DNA from: Limnomonas spitsbergensis
Lineage: Eukaryota; Chlorophyta; Chlorophyceae; Chlamydomonadales
Reading direction: 5' to 3'
Assembly (NCBI GenBank): GCA_037349105.1
Contig: JAYJMM010000109.1
Span: 1,253,001 to 1,317,000 of the forward strand
DNA: 64,000 nucleotides
Part shown: one piece after another, positions 34,635 through 47,000 of the stretch
Numbering within the stretch: the first letter of the stretch is position 1
How the letters are laid out: each line of letters begins with the position of its first letter
Notes under the pieces: model-generated
Seen by the model: only the letters and a program-made list of their open reading frames with translations
Told to the model about the DNA's origin: nothing
Database searches by the model: none
Made by a program: the position numbers and the translations under genes

Positions 34635-37600
34635 ATGGCTATGCTGCCCCCAGAGGAGTCAAGTCCGTTAGGTCCACTGCCCTTATACCTTCCCTACATC
34701 CTAGAGGGCCTGGTTCCGTCAGGAACTGACCAGTATCAAGCCACCGTTAACGGCTTCCCAGCATTTGAGCAGTTAATAAGCAACATCCAGCGGCATACTG
34801 GCATCCAATGGAACCGTGTCCACAGGAAAGTTCAGGGTGGTCAGATACTGCTCAAATTTCGGTGGCAAAGCAATCTGGGAGGAGCGATCTGCCCGGAAGC
34901 AGCAACAGCCAGATGACTTCAAGTGGGAGAGGGCGGCAGGCCACTCCGTTAAGTGACACTGCCCAGCTGATATCCTTGTCTACATAGATCTGGACTATGC
35001 AGACTCACTCAAGCTGACGGAGCAGCCTAATGTCACGACGTATGGGTGCACCGCACGCATGGGTGGCTTGTACCGCTTTTTGGTTTCGGATTTCGTCTGG
35101 TTTGTGGTACTAAGAAGATGCATGGCTCACTCCATGCATTCTTCTCTTCTTACTCAAGTAACATACCGAAGTTGAATCACCCTGCTATTGTAACCTGTTC
35201 TGGGATTAACGTCCACTAGCGATATTTCAGCCCTTTATCAAGGCTAGGACACCACACTGATCGGAGATCTCTAATTATTTCTACACTGATCCGTTCTCAC
35301 TAAGACCACTTCATCAAGTATCAGGACCTGGCAGCTACACTGTGCGAATATCTCTGGTTAACAACTACACTTATTCGCTATCTCTAGCTCCATCACCTCT
35401 ACTTTCATCCCTCTCAGCACTGTGCCACTATCTCTCGCTTATAACCCTTCAGTCCTACATTGTGAGCCTTATCAGCTCTATCTCTAGGATAGTCGACACC
35501 GTGAGCTGCAACCCAAGTCTTTCCTGGCTACCAAGTCGACCTACTGCTCCAGCAATCGATCTTCCCCATCAAGAGTCGTCTTTTTGGCCCAACCTTCCTC
35601 ATCACTTCGGCTGGTTCGTCCTCAAGTTCGCTCCAAGCCGCCTCCCCCAACTGGCACAAGTCGCCGTCAATACAACTAGTTCCTCTAGGATCGAGTTCAC
35701 TTCGTCACTTCTGTCAACAGTAAGAGAGGAATCATCAGAGGTGAGTGCAGTAACCCGAGGATTAGTCGAGGATAACCTGACTGCCAACAGTTTATCGCTC
35801 TTGCACACGCTAATTATAAAGGGCACTTAGCACTCCAATAATTGTCTTCTGTGCGCAGTGATTGCCCCGGTCTATTAATCATGAGCCCATTGTGATGTAC
35901 AATTCCCTCGCGTACGGCACTATAGTAGATTAAATAGCCCATTTTGATGTACAAACCGACAGCAACCGACGCGTCGTCAGCCAGTCATCGCTGGCCAACG
36001 CTCGTCACCACGACCTCGTATGAATGCGAACATTTACATCGCTGGTGTATTTAGCTACTGTTAGGTACCACATCATGTCGAGTGGAACAGCGAGCGGAAA
36101 CCGTGAGTCAGAGAGTGAACAGCGATGACTGTCAGGGAGTTTGCATGTTACAGCTGACAGCTGGGATTCAAACAGTGTTCACACTCCTCACACTTGGCAC
36201 TGCCAGCCGATGCCAGTCACTGCCCTCGTCCCTGTGAGCACACAGCGCTGTGTAATGGGCTCACACACTCGTGTCCCACACACCCGTCTCCCATTGAGGG
36301 GAACACTGAGGGAAAACAGCGAGCCAGCGAGTCAGCAACACATCCCCGGTGTCGGGACGCTAGGAATGTGAAGTCGAAATCGTCGTCGTCATCGGGCGTT
36401 GCTGCTTCCACCCAATTTGAATCAGTATGAAATCTTTTGCTACGCGAGGCGCGTAAAGGCCATATATTCATCGCAGCTGATCAAGACGTGCTAATTAAGC
36501 GCAAGTCAATAGTCAATACCCAAGCACTGCGTCGATGTCGCATAGTCTCCAGTCTAGTGCCCCGCCTCCTCATCTGCCCAGTCCTCCTCCGCGAAGAACA
36601 ATGATGCAGAGCCCTATGCACAGCCCTCCTCCACAAATTGTAAGTAATGGTAATTTACCTGCCCCAGACTTTCCTGCCCTGCTCTGCTAATTTAATGCCA
36701 ATTTACCTGCTAATTTACCCTCGAATTCGCCTGATAATTTACCTGTCAATTAACTCCCTCTTCATTTAACTGCTAACTTACCCAAGGGGGGGGGCAGGAA
36801 AAAAACTGTTGACCGTTGGCCATGCATATCGGGTAGTTGGAAAGCCCTGGCCCTGCCCTATGCAGTGAGATCTTCACATCATGCAGTACTCTCAGGGTTG
36901 AGATGTTATTTGTAAAACAGGCTTTTGTGCAATCTACGAAATAATCCTCATTGTTTGGCTCTCTGTACCTCAGTCACCGTTGGGCCAAAAAGCATTATAA
37001 GACCAGATATACGGAAAGCTCTTGTCAAGCTCTACAATTTAAGATGATGGGGGGTATTTCCAGTTGTTTCTTGCCCTCCCACCCTCGAATTTACCTGTTG
37101 ATTTAACGCGCCTCTTAATTGACATGCCAATGATTTACCTGTAAATTACCAGTTCGTTAAGCAGATGCACTTCCATTATGTGTTAATGAACAAATCCTTC
37201 ATTTACCTGCAAATTTAGTTGCTAAATTTTCACAGTTGAAGCAAAAGCCTGTTAAGAACAAAACTGTTACTAGGAACCGTCGCTAGGTATTTAAATAATT
37301 TAAAGGTCTATTGTAGTAATTAGTTGTTGGTTGCCATTGTGACATGTCAGTGTTTGACACCATAATCAGTGAATCCTGGCAGTGCCTTCGATGGTTGGAT
37401 TGTATTTGTAATCTGAATGAATGCAGCCAACATCTGTATCGCCACACTTTCTCCGTTCAAACAAAGGTCAGACTCCACAATACAAAGGTCTTCCCCCCTA
37501 CGCATTAGCCGTAATAGAACTGGGGCCATAACTGTAAAGGTCTTAGGTCCCTATGGGACCAAGGTCTTTAATGCTAGACTAGAACTCACTGGTAGAGGAG

Positions 37601-39328
37601 CGCAGAGAGGTAGTCGGGAAGGTGTAGTCGGTAGGACAGTTGACTGGAGGGGGGGGGACTGGGTGCTCACGAAGGGAGACTGCTAGAGACTTGTAAAAGG
37701 ATAGTGGGACAGTCAGGTATTGAGCCTGATGGATTTATCTCGTCTGAGACTTCCCGATAACTAGCAGAGCTCGCTTATAAGGGAGGTGCAGGGTTTAACC
37801 TGTGAGGGTTCAAGACTGGGCTTGCCAGGCGACCCTGCAGCTTCCGTATGGGGCGTAAGCGCCGATAACGGTAGGCAGGTCGCGTCAGCGACTGGTAATT
37901 CTGGAGTACTGGTTACATGACCATTACAATAACCACTCACTACACGTTGTGATACTTCAAGATCACTGCTACCTCGTGACACTAACAGCAGCCCCGCTTC
38001 CACCTTGGGCAACATCACTGCCTGCTATCAGCTTGAAGATGGACTTGGACCATGCATGCCACACGCTAACGGTCCTGCGGACTTCATGTCCCAGCCCATA
38101 GACCCAAGGTAATTTGACACACAGAAAACATAAATAACACAGAGAAAAGTGTCACACAGAAAAACTGTTGAGAAAAGCACAGCTGAGAAAAAGACCTCTG
38201 ATCCTTCATAATGTCACATGCAGGATGCAGAAACTGATCCGGGATCTGGTGCTGGCGGGTGTCACTGGTAGCGCTCTCTTCCAGCTCATCAAGGATGAGA
38301 GAGACAGGCTTCGGACAGCTGACGGCATCACTGCTATGCACGACGCTGATGCTCGCTACTGCCCGACTGAGAAGTCTATCCGGTACATCAGCGGGTGCGC
38401 CATCCGGGGGCGGCGCCTGCATGCCTACGACCAGCATGCGGTGAAGGAGTACATCAAGTTGAGGCCAGCAAGCAACCCGGAGGACAGCTGGTTTTCCGGG
38501 AGAGCTGCGAAGAGGGGCAGAAATTTCTGCTGGTGCACGAGACCAAGACCCAGAGGGAGATGTTGCGGAAGTACGGCAATGACATTCTGAGCATGGATAC
38601 AACATGAAAGGTTAATCAGCAAGATTTCCCCCCTGGCAACTTGTCATACCATTCATATCACAACAGTCAATGATCAAGTCCCTACCAACTCCACCTACCA
38701 GGTCACAAAGTGGAGCTTCCCTTTTTTCCTCATCACTGTCATCACCAACCACGGCCATGCTTTCCCCCTGGCTATGTACTTCTGCGAGCACGAGACGGGG
38801 GCCGCTATTGCTGAGGCGCTCCGCATCAAGCTCCGTGACTGGAATCCCCAATGGAGACCCACATACGTGATGCCCGCCAAGGATGCCAAGGAGATGAACG
38901 CCGTCCACGCACTCGACGGCTTCACTTCTGTCCTACTCTGCGACTTTCATCGGCTGCAAGCCTGTTGGAGGAACATCAGCAAGGCAGAGATGGGTGTGCG
39001 GGCGGCAAGGAGGAAGCCAGTGCTTGCAGAACTTGCGCGGCTGGACAAGGCCGAGACCATGGACATCTTCAACACCCGTCTGGAGGCCTTTAGTGCTGGA
39101 CCTGACTACTCCACCAACCCTAAGCTGAAATCGTACCTATCCGAGCGTTGGTGGAACTGCGCCGACCTGTGGGCGTCTTGCTACCGCGCGGAAATTTCCA
39201 ATAGCCTGCCAAGCCCTCTAAAAGCCTGCCTTGAGGCATCACATGAAATTGACACGCAAAAATCACTGCCTCTCATCAACAGATTGGCAGCATGGAAAGC
39301 TTTGTTCGCCCCCCTGTGTCTTTCCTAA
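34635..39328 (+). mobile_element. Mutator-like (MULE, SWIM-type) transposase, split and decayed
   Basis: The N-terminal part (34635-35030) starts at an ATG and has FEQLISNIQRHTGIQWNRVH and GGQILLKFRWQ. A frameshift and an in-frame TGA then precede ILVYIDLDYADSLKLTEQP, where foreign sequence begins at 35031. Coding resumes before 38108 (YQLEDGLGPCMPHANGPADF), is joined over a GT-AG intron to 38224 (RDLVLAGVTGSALFQLIKDE), shifts frame near 38480, reads MLRKYGNDILSMDTT and stops at 38607. It resumes at 38697 with TKWSFPFFLITVITNHGHAF, PTYVMPAKDAKEMNAV and VLLCDFHRLQACW, ending at 39328. The Asp of MDTT and the later Asp/Glu fit a DDE core. No terminal inverted repeats were seen. Confidence 0.8.
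35031..37970. mobile_element. About 3-kb insertion inside the MULE, LTR-like 5' end
   Basis: It starts TGTCACGACGTATG, shared with 19141, directly after transposase coding sequence. It contains one long plus ORF (35342-35830, Ser/Leu-rich, unrecognised) and otherwise AT-rich noncoding DNA with TTTACCTG-type phrases (36650-37220). The right boundary lies somewhere before transposase coding resumes at about 37985 and is not resolved. No matching second LTR was found, so this may be a defective or internally deleted element. Confidence 0.5.
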
Positions 39329-41820
39329 CATTTCTGCCAAATCTCTTTTTCGTTGCACGAAGTAGGACTACTTGGTCCCTCCTGCTGGCACTGAGTGTCT
39401 GTCCAAGCCAGATGACGGGCAGACTCAGGCAGGGGGCTATTCAGCAGTTCTTTATACCGAATAGTGTCCATATGATGTAAACTATTTACTTGTTTAAACT
39501 AGAGGCTCGGGGATGCTTGTGTGTCATGAACGGGGGGGGGCCCTACCTAGTTGACGTACTGGACCCCGACAGCCCCCCACTCAGCCATATGCCCATATTC
39601 TCGCACCAGCATGTGCAAAAATTGTGCCCAGATCAGCAACGACCTTAATTAACACTATTTGTGTCATACCCGACACCCCAGAGCTGACGATACCAAGTTA
39701 GGAAAGCCCCGTCCCTGTAAACAGGGAGCTTTAGTCCTCGCACGACGCCTGATCGAGATGGAGAGGACCGCGGTGCGATTTATATGAATGTAGAACTTCA
39801 ATGAAAGGATTCGAGGGTAATGGAGCACGCACAATGTCGAAAATATGGTGGGTACCCTTGGGACTGTACGGGATCAGTGCATGGGATCAGCTGATGGGAT
39901 CACAGTGGGAAATTGCAGCAATACCGTCGTTCCCGAGCTTGCATGGGCAAAAAAACTTCCTAGGTAGCTGTGCATAGTGACCACTTAGTGCAAGCATGCT
40001 TAAAAATATGTTTCTGAACATGTCCACCACTGGTCCCAGAAGGTGATCCCAGCCATGGGACTCAGGACTGTTGCTGGGATCAAGATCCTGTGTAGTGGGA
40101 ATGTGCAGGTTCCCCAGGACCACCCAGGATCAGCATGGGATTCAGGTAGTTCTGCGGACTAGTGGTATCCCGGGCGACCACGTGTCCTTGTCGCAACGTC
40201 GCACCTGATATCGACGGTCATACTGCTGATTCTATTTTTTAATGACACTCGAATTAAGTAACGATCAGATGCAGCTGGGTGTTGTCATCAGCTACCTGGT
40301 ATGCGTCGACATAAAATCGCTCAACAGGCCCGGGCGCGGGCGCTTGCGGTTGGGTGGGCAAGCAAGCCCAGGTTGAATTCGAAGGTTGAAGGCAGTAGGT
40401 AGCTTGCCGTATGAGGGTACCATGTCTCAACTCTAGACTTTGGGGCTAGAATGAACTGTGACGCTCTGATATCAAGTGTGTTCATATATATGTCGCGAGC
40501 TTGTGAGATTTGGGCAGGCTAGGGCCTAGGGTACCATCCCCTGGTACCCAGCATGGTACCATGAAGTGTGGCTATCAAGCCATGCCTTGAAGGTGAAGAT
40601 TAGGTGTTGGGCAGGGTGCCTCACGTGAACTAAGTTGGAAGCATGTCATACAGAGGATGTCAACTTTTCAGGCCATTTAATAAATACATTTTTTCTGCTG
40701 TATCTGGCGATCCCGGTATCTGGTATAATAAATCGAAGATCTGCCAACTCCATGAATAACCATGCTCCATGACTTGATTTCTGTGTGTGCGACCTTTTCT
40801 CCCATCCCAAACGGACACTTGAGCAACCCCGCGGCCGGGATTTATTGTGCATGGCCTTAAGGTGTAACGCCATTGACCGTTTAAATATGCGTTTAAAAGG
40901 TCTCCATTTGTTTCAAACCAGTCAGTCCTTTGATCTGGCCATCAGGGCCAACGTTGGCATGACTCAACAATCACAAACTGGTCCTAATTCTATCCAACAA
41001 ATAAAACGACCATGGACAGATAGCAGATAGAAATGAGGAAAGTGAGGGATACATGGAAATCAGTAACGCTTGGGGATATTTTGACATATCACCCTCACAC
41101 AGGTGGGGAAATCCGGGTCAGCTTGCCATGCATAAACAAAAAATGCCTTGCTGGAATATAAGCGGCCAAGCTAGCCAGGTGACAAAGCTCGTAAAAAGGG
41201 GACTAAAGAAAAAAATATAAGATTTTGAAGGGGCCCCATAAGATTAAGCAGTAAGGGGTTTTTTGCATGGTCGGGAAATCTTACAAAAAGACCACGCAGA
41301 AGATCCCCCTCCCCCCCCCCCTCCCCACCCTCCCCCCTCCCTCCCCCCCTCCCCCCTCCCTCCCCAAGGGGGGGGGCTAAAAAAAAAACGCCAGTCTTGC
41401 AGACAAAATCTTTCATCCCCATCTACCGGTGCAACATGTTATAATTCCCAAACAGTTTTTCACCGGTAATCTGTGTATGACAAGCAAACGACGCATTTAC
41501 TATTAGTCCAATGGGAGATAAGAGGGAAAACAAAATCCCATGGTTGGAAATTAAGCTGCCACAAGCTATACAATCTGGCAAGCAAGAAAGGGCTGCTACC
41601 AGCAAGAGCAAGCTAAACACATTTGTTCACAACTTCACATACCGGTATTAATGATTTAATAATGCCAATCACAGTTCCTGTAACCCCGTGGTGCGACAGG
41701 GTAGCCCTATCTATTGACTGCCTCAAAGCAACGGAACGTTCAAAACAAACAGGCCAGAAACGAGTACTGAGTTTTGTGCATCAGAATGATTAACACATAA
41801 CCCGTAATTTATTCAGTTAT
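39329..41820. other. No gene recognised
   Basis: About 2.5 kb without a supported exon on either strand. Direct phrases such as GGGATCAG recur at 39860-40140. A pyrimidine-rich tract of C runs with T interruptions lies at 41300-41366. The right end is the 3' flank of the MYND gene. Confidence 0.5.
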
Positions 41821-44800
41821 CTACACACCTGCCATCACCCTGTCTGAGGCCCCTGCTACCGACAGTTGTTGGCGAGCCTGCCACCTGTTTCTCATCTCCT
41901 TCATAGCGGCGCAGTCTTTCATGTGCCCGCCACTCCACGCATGCACCTGGCAGGCCTCACAGCAGTACCTCGCCCCGCACCCGCCACCGCACGCCAGCGT
42001 CTTGACAGTCATCTCACACGGGCCGCCCATCTGGAGGCAAGCAGGGTTGTAACAGGGCCCGGTGCCCCACAAGTCCTCAGGCAGGCCCAGCTGCAGCTCA
42101 GCCCGGACCAGCTCCCAGCTGCTGCCATCAGCCACACCACTGCCTCCAAGTTGGGGCGGTGCCAGGGGCGAGAGAGCAGCAGATGCACTGCCTCCCCCCT
42201 CCATCTGCATCGCACCCTGCCCTAGAAGCAGGATTCCCCTCAACAACTTCAGCAGGCTATGGCCAGCCTCCTTGAAGCTGAAGGAGCTCTCCACAGATGC
42301 ACTGCCCACCCCCGGCCCTTGGATCTGTCCTGTTGAGCCCAGCCTCCGAAGACGGCGAGTCAGATCACTGACGAGGGACCCAGCCTCTACAAACAGCACA
42401 TCGAGGACTGGGGAATGGAGCAGCTGCTTGAGCACGATCAGCAGCTGATGGAAGCAGGTACTCACCATTACAGCCACCAACGATACCTCAGACATGCATC
42501 CCAGCAGGACCTCCCATACCTCACTGGCCAGGACCTTTGACACGGCAGCTTGCACCACGGCCGCAGACCTCCAATCAGCCTCTGACAGCTCTGCCGCTGA
42601 GCAGCTAGATGGCTCGGGGCCCGAAGGATCCTGCTCATCAGGGTGATCCCGCATCTTAGCGGCCATGTATCTGAACCTGGCTGGGCTGTGAATCTCCTCT
42701 GCCAGCAGACCGGATCCCAGCAATGCGGAGCACTCTGATGCAGCGGCAGCCCGTAGCTGGTTTGATCCAGCCTGCTGGTGCTGCCGGACGCTGCGGAAGG
42801 GCTGCTCGCCCAATGCTGTGCACGTCAGGCTATCCACCAGCAAGACCATGATGGCTGCCACCTCCACGGCCAGGTGATCATGTCCTTTATGTGCAGCAGC
42901 CTCGGCAGGGGTAGGCTCCCCACCGGGTGAGGCAGCTTGTTTAGACAGCTGCCATGCCTGTTGCAGCACCCTGCTGGTGGAGTGGATGCTGATCCAAACG
43001 GGATCGGCCAGCAATGCAGACAGACACAGCTGGGGTGCTGAGATGCCACCGCAGATCAATCCGAAGCATGCGCAGGTGATGCTGATGTCCGTTAAAAACT
43101 CCTCCTGGGAAGCAGATGAGGATGGCGCAGCACAAGACTGATGTACAACATCACTTGCTATGTCAGCAGTACCGCAGGTAGGTGATGTACCGCTGGCAGA
43201 TGCTACAGCAGCGTAGGCAGGACCTGTACCGCTGTCAGGTGCTGTACCGTTGGCAGGGGCTGTCCTGCTGACAGGCGCTGTACCGCAGGCAGGCACTGCA
43301 CTGCTGGCAGAAGTTGAACTGCGGGCAGGTGCTGAAGTAGAACTGGCTGTGCCGCGGACAGATGCTGAACAGCTGGCAGGTGTTGCTGTTCCGCTGGAAG
43401 GCGCTGTACCGCTGGCAGATGCAGCAGTTGCGCTGGCAGGTGCTGCAGCAGCACTGGCTGTGCCGCTGACAGGCGCTGCACAGCTGGAAGGTGTTGATGT
43501 TCCACTGGGAGGCGCTGCAGCAATACCAAATTCTAGCGTTGCAATTGGCAGGAATCTAGCCAGCAGGCTACAGCAGGCTGGGACGACCAGGGCAGCCATT
43601 CCATCCAAGGCACGCATGCGCATGGGCAGGACCCAAGTCTGTCCTGCTACCCGAGCGTATGCAAAGCACGCCCAAGCATGGTCAAAAGCCTCTCCAAAGA
43701 AATGGCAATTCGCGTCGTCCAGCTCAACTGGAAGGAGCGCTGCTGCTTTGGACATAGTCAGGCCCATGCTGACCATTTTCAGCAGACCCGAGCACAGCTG
43801 CTCCGGCAGACATTGGGAATGCTGCGCAACCTTGTCGCCCGGAAGGCTGGCACGGACATCACGCAAAGCCTGGCAGGCCCTCCTCATAGCAATCCATAGG
43901 GGAGGCACCAACGGCAGCACATCAGCTGTAAGTTGAGGGGCTATGAGGCGCAGCGTCTCCTCCATCAAGCACACTAGGTCCCATAGTTGTTGTGGCCTCA
44001 ATAGCTCTGTGTCAAGGACAAGGTGGACATGGAGGGGTGGAAAGGAATTTAAAAATGTGATTCGTGTGATAAAAGTGTGGTATAGGATAAATGGGGTAGA
44101 TGACAACATTCGTAACATGAATGCAACTTCACAATATCTGTTTACAAAAAGTGTCTTCATTCTTTTTATATCGAAATCAGGTAGCGGAGCAGGCAAGTGG
44201 TGAGTATGTGCATAAATACAATTCGCATACTGCTGGAGGTAATGGCATGGGCTGAAGTGAAAGACACAGATTAATATGACAGTGCACTGGAGCATGGCTA
44301 ACAGGGCTTGATCTGAATAAATCTTTCCCCACATATTGCGGCATGAGAACCCACCAGGCAAAAATGCGTCGAACATGTTCCCTGCTGCAATCAACAGATT
44401 GGTATTCGCCACAGACAGAGATGAATGCGAGCTGGCTGTGCTGCCTGCAACATCAATTGGCGGCGAAAGGCAGCTCCCTGGCAGCAGCGCAATCTGCATG
44501 GCCTGCAGCGCACACCGGCACGGCCACACCTGGATGGATCCACCACCCTCCCTCAGCAATGGCGCCATGATAGCAAGCGGGAGGAGCAGACCGAGAGAAT
44601 AGATCCATTCAGCCCACATCAGATCCTCCGGCAGCGCCTTGGCATGGACGTCCCTGGCCAGTTGGAAGGACTGGACCAGCAGGGGCGTCAGCGGCCTCCA
44701 GTCTGCAGAGGAAAATGATGGATCTTGCCAGCTTGACCGAAGGAATTCAAGATGAGAGAGCCAGAGTCTGGAGGGCTCTGAGGGATCGTCCATGGAAGGT

Positions 44801-45627
44801 CGCGTGTTGCTGTCAGCCTCAAGCCATTTGCGGACGTGGGGGATGAGATACTGGATTGAGGTGCAAGAGAGCTCTACGATGTCATCGGTGCTCACACCTA
44901 TGAAGGCACTCCCCAAGTGGTGGTTTCGGCCGCTGAGAATGACGTGGATCCAGCTAACAAAATTGAGGGCTTTTGCTCCTTGGTCCCAAGAGGCAGTGCC
45001 ATGCAGGACTGTACGCAGCAATTTGGCGCACGCAGAGATGATCCTGGCCATGCCCTGCTGCTTTAGCCACGCATTCAGCTGTGGCCATCTCACGGTTTCA
45101 TAGCTGTCGTCGCCAGAGAAAACTTGTCTGGTCACCCAGACAGCTAAGAAGGTGCTTGCAGCCACTTTCACGATGTCAGGGTTGGAAAGCTGGATGTGGG
45201 GAACGTATGCAAGTGCTTGATCGAAGCAGATTATAAACTCCTTGCTGGCTAAACCCGCCGACCACTGTCGCCACCATAGAGACAGCATTCTGGTGTTGCC
45301 GACAGAACTGGAAGCCGCTGTCCCTATGTCTGAGCCAATCTTGATACAGTAGGGTCCAAAAGATTTCCACGCATCACAAACTGTGTTCGAGCTCATTAAG
45401 CCCTGCCGAGAGTCGAGATCTTCAAAATCTTTAGTGATGGATCGAAGACCACGCAAGAGTTCAGCATTGTCTGTATATCGCATTGTGTAAAATGGATGAA
45501 AAATAAAGAAGGAGGTGCCATGCAAACGTCTGCACTCGCGAGTGGCATGATTAATACGGCACTGGTCCAGACACTGGTTCAGCTGTTCATGTTCAGGTGA
45601 GTCCCTGGTGCCCTGCTTCATGCACAC
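41821..45627 (-). CDS. Large MYND zinc-finger protein
   Basis: A single minus-strand frame is open for 3,807 bp and ends at TAG 41821. The C-terminus has a MYND finger: CYNPAC, then LACGGGCGARYCCEACQ and W-x3-H-x3-C. MYND fingers bind proline-rich peptides, and similar large proteins are common in green algae. A helical, Leu/Ala-rich body precedes it, with a Ser/Ala/Thr/Gly low-complexity stretch at about 43160-43530. A plausible first Met is MRYTDNAELLRGLRSI near 45480; the upstream 45-50 codons may be intron. Candidate 5' exons lie at 45697-45628 (LVNLLIMFCKSVSFKTL) and 45807-46217, suggesting a longer gene. The AT-rich segment near 44007-44300 may be an intron lying in the open frame. Confidence 0.75.
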   Translation of the reverse strand: MCMKQGTRDSPEHEQLNQCLDQCRINHATRECRRLHGTSFFIFHPFYTMRYTDNAELLRGLRSITKDFEDLDSRQGLMSSNTVCDAWKSFGPYCIKIGSDIGTAASSSVGNTRMLSLWWRQWSAGLASKEFIICFDQALAYVPHIQLSNPDIVKVAASTFLAVWVTRQVFSGDDSYETVRWPQLNAWLKQQGMARIISACAKLLRTVLHGTASWDQGAKALNFVSWIHVILSGRNHHLGSAFIGVSTDDIVELSCTSIQYLIPHVRKWLEADSNTRPSMDDPSEPSRLWLSHLEFLRSSWQDPSFSSADWRPLTPLLVQSFQLARDVHAKALPEDLMWAEWIYSLGLLLPLAIMAPLLREGGGSIQVWPCRCALQAMQIALLPGSCLSPPIDVAGSTASSHSSLSVANTNLLIAAGNMFDAFLPGGFSCRNMWGKIYSDQALLAMLQCTVILICVFHFSPCHYLQQYANCIYAHTHHLPAPLPDFDIKRMKTLFVNRYCEVAFMLRMLSSTPFILYHTFITRITFLNSFPPLHVHLVLDTELLRPQQLWDLVCLMEETLRLIAPQLTADVLPLVPPLWIAMRRACQALRDVRASLPGDKVAQHSQCLPEQLCSGLLKMVSMGLTMSKAAALLPVELDDANCHFFGEAFDHAWACFAYARVAGQTWVLPMRMRALDGMAALVVPACCSLLARFLPIATLEFGIAAAPPSGTSTPSSCAAPVSGTASAAAAPASATAASASGTAPSSGTATPASCSASVRGTASSTSAPARSSTSASSAVPACGTAPVSRTAPANGTAPDSGTGPAYAAVASASGTSPTCGTADIASDVVHQSCAAPSSSASQEEFLTDISITCACFGLICGGISAPQLCLSALLADPVWISIHSTSRVLQQAWQLSKQAASPGGEPTPAEAAAHKGHDHLAVEVAAIMVLLVDSLTCTALGEQPFRSVRQHQQAGSNQLRAAAASECSALLGSGLLAEEIHSPARFRYMAAKMRDHPDEQDPSGPEPSSCSAAELSEADWRSAAVVQAAVSKVLASEVWEVLLGCMSEVSLVAVMVSTCFHQLLIVLKQLLHSPVLDVLFVEAGSLVSDLTRRLRRLGSTGQIQGPGVGSASVESSFSFKEAGHSLLKLLRGILLLGQGAMQMEGGGSASAALSPLAPPQLGGSGVADGSSWELVRAELQLGLPEDLWGTGPCYNPACLQMGGPCEMTVKTLACGGGCGARYCCEACQVHAWSGGHMKDCAAMKEMRNRWQARQQLSVAGASDRVMAGV
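43190..43530 (-). repeat. In-frame coding minisatellite in the MYND protein
   Basis: Irregular 15-30 bp units built on GGCAGGTGCTGTACCGCTG (plus strand) encode Ala/Ser/Gly/Thr-rich text such as SGTAPSSGTATPAS. Array length variants would keep the frame only if multiples of three. Confidence 0.85.
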
Positions 45628-46217
45628 CAGTTGGAGGAAGGAATTGGAGGGTCTTGAAGGATACGGATTTGCAAAACATGATCAGGAGATTCACGAGCTG
45701 CAGAAGGTGTCGCATGTGTGAATTGTCGAAGTGAATGAATGACATGCCGTGTTAGCTACGGTATGGGATATGAGGGATAGTAGGCTGGCTATCCAGCAGA
45801 CCTCACCTGTTGCGCCCAAACCTGGTCAGAGCAGGACCTATGCCACTGTCGTATGAGGCAGTGGCCCACAGCAATATCAGCCGGCCATGCGGCGTGACCG
45901 AGTGGAGTCCTTGCTGACTGGTATCGAAGGGTGCTGTCACCTGCCACCACTTGCCTCCAACCACTTGCCAGTAGCAGAGCTGGATGGGATTGACTGATGC
46001 ACATGGAGTGCTCCCTTTTCACTGTCCCATACATAAATATATTCCTTGGCCAAGATCCCCCACCGAAGGTACTCTGTCCCTTGCTGCCACAGGAAGGGGT
46101 TGGCTGGCATGCCATGACATCATGGGTGTATGAATTTTTCGGCAACAACATCAGCAGCCCAGCAGAAACAGCTGCAGGTAGGTTGCTGCCTTGCAGTCTC
46201 ACAGCGAGGAAGCTCAC
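45628..46217 (-). CDS. Candidate 5' exons of the MYND gene
   Basis: An open minus frame from 46217 (MSFLAVRLQGSNLPAAVSAG) ends at a GTGAGG donor at 45807 and joins in phase 0 to the exon 45697-45628 (acceptor TTCTGCAG, donor GTGTGC). An overlapping frame in the first exon (WWQVTAPFDTSQQG, TPHGRLILLWATAS) also looks protein-like, so the frame is not settled. Confidence 0.35.
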
Positions 46218-46547
46218 ATTCCTTAGACCTGCTGTCTTATTCTGCCCCGATGGGTCCTTGAAGGTGAGGCAGTTACGATGGCGTGAGCTACAATTCAGCC
46301 ACGGGCTACTTAACTGACAGCCTGGTTGTACTGCCTTGCTGATGTACTGCTGGCCGCCGGGGGCCTGGATCCCCCCAGGAGGCGGTTGTACCGCTCCACT
46401 CCATCCCGCTGCCCATTGCGGTACAACTTATGCGGATGCAGTAGTAGCTTCTACTGCAGAAGAGCAGTTAGACGGTAGGCTACAGGTGGACGATCAGAGT
46501 GGCGTGCTCTAGGAGGGACAACTAGTTTTTTGTTGCAATATTTGATG

Positions 46548-47000
46548 TACCGTAGTGTCAGTCAAATTTTGTTTTTTCTGAGTTCGTTTCTTGTATTGAA
46601 ACCTAATTTTGCCTCGGTCATGCTGTTCGTTTTACCCCTGGTTTTACTGGTTCATTTTCTGCTCGGAAGCCGACTTTTTTCCTGATCAACGGTTCGTTTT
46701 TGCTCTGGGAGGCGCATCTGGTGCCAACACGCTTCTAGCCTTCGCCCCAGCGAATGACTCCGCAAAAGGAAGCTGCCATTTCATACTGGCAGCATTTTCA
46801 TAGGAAGACAACATGTAAACGCTGCCTTTGCGATGGAGGGCGCTGCGCTCTGCGTTTGCAATGTTTTCAGGGTTTGGGTCGAATATTCGATTTTTTGTTC
46901 GTTTGGTTGTTTTGGTACAAATAATCATCAAAATGAACCATTCGTTTCCTTGAAAAACGATCCATGAAACGAATATGGACTGACACTACAGCATACCGTA
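46548..47000. mobile_element. TIR element with TACCGTAGTGTCAGTC ends
   Basis: The left end TACCGTAGTGTCAGTC (46548) is mirrored by GACTGACACTACAGCATACC at 46978, allowing for a small insertion. The flanks are AT-rich with palindromic CGTTTTTCAAG/CTTGAAAAACG motifs. A further end of this type (GACTGATACTACGGTA) occurs near 47308. There is no transposase. Probably a nested MITE cluster. Confidence 0.6.

Noticed and set aside
35029..38217. AATGTCAC at both 35029 and 38210 as a target-site duplication of the insertion
   Set aside because: Transposase coding (YQLEDGLGPCM...) already resumes before 38108, so the insertion must end earlier; the match is chance.
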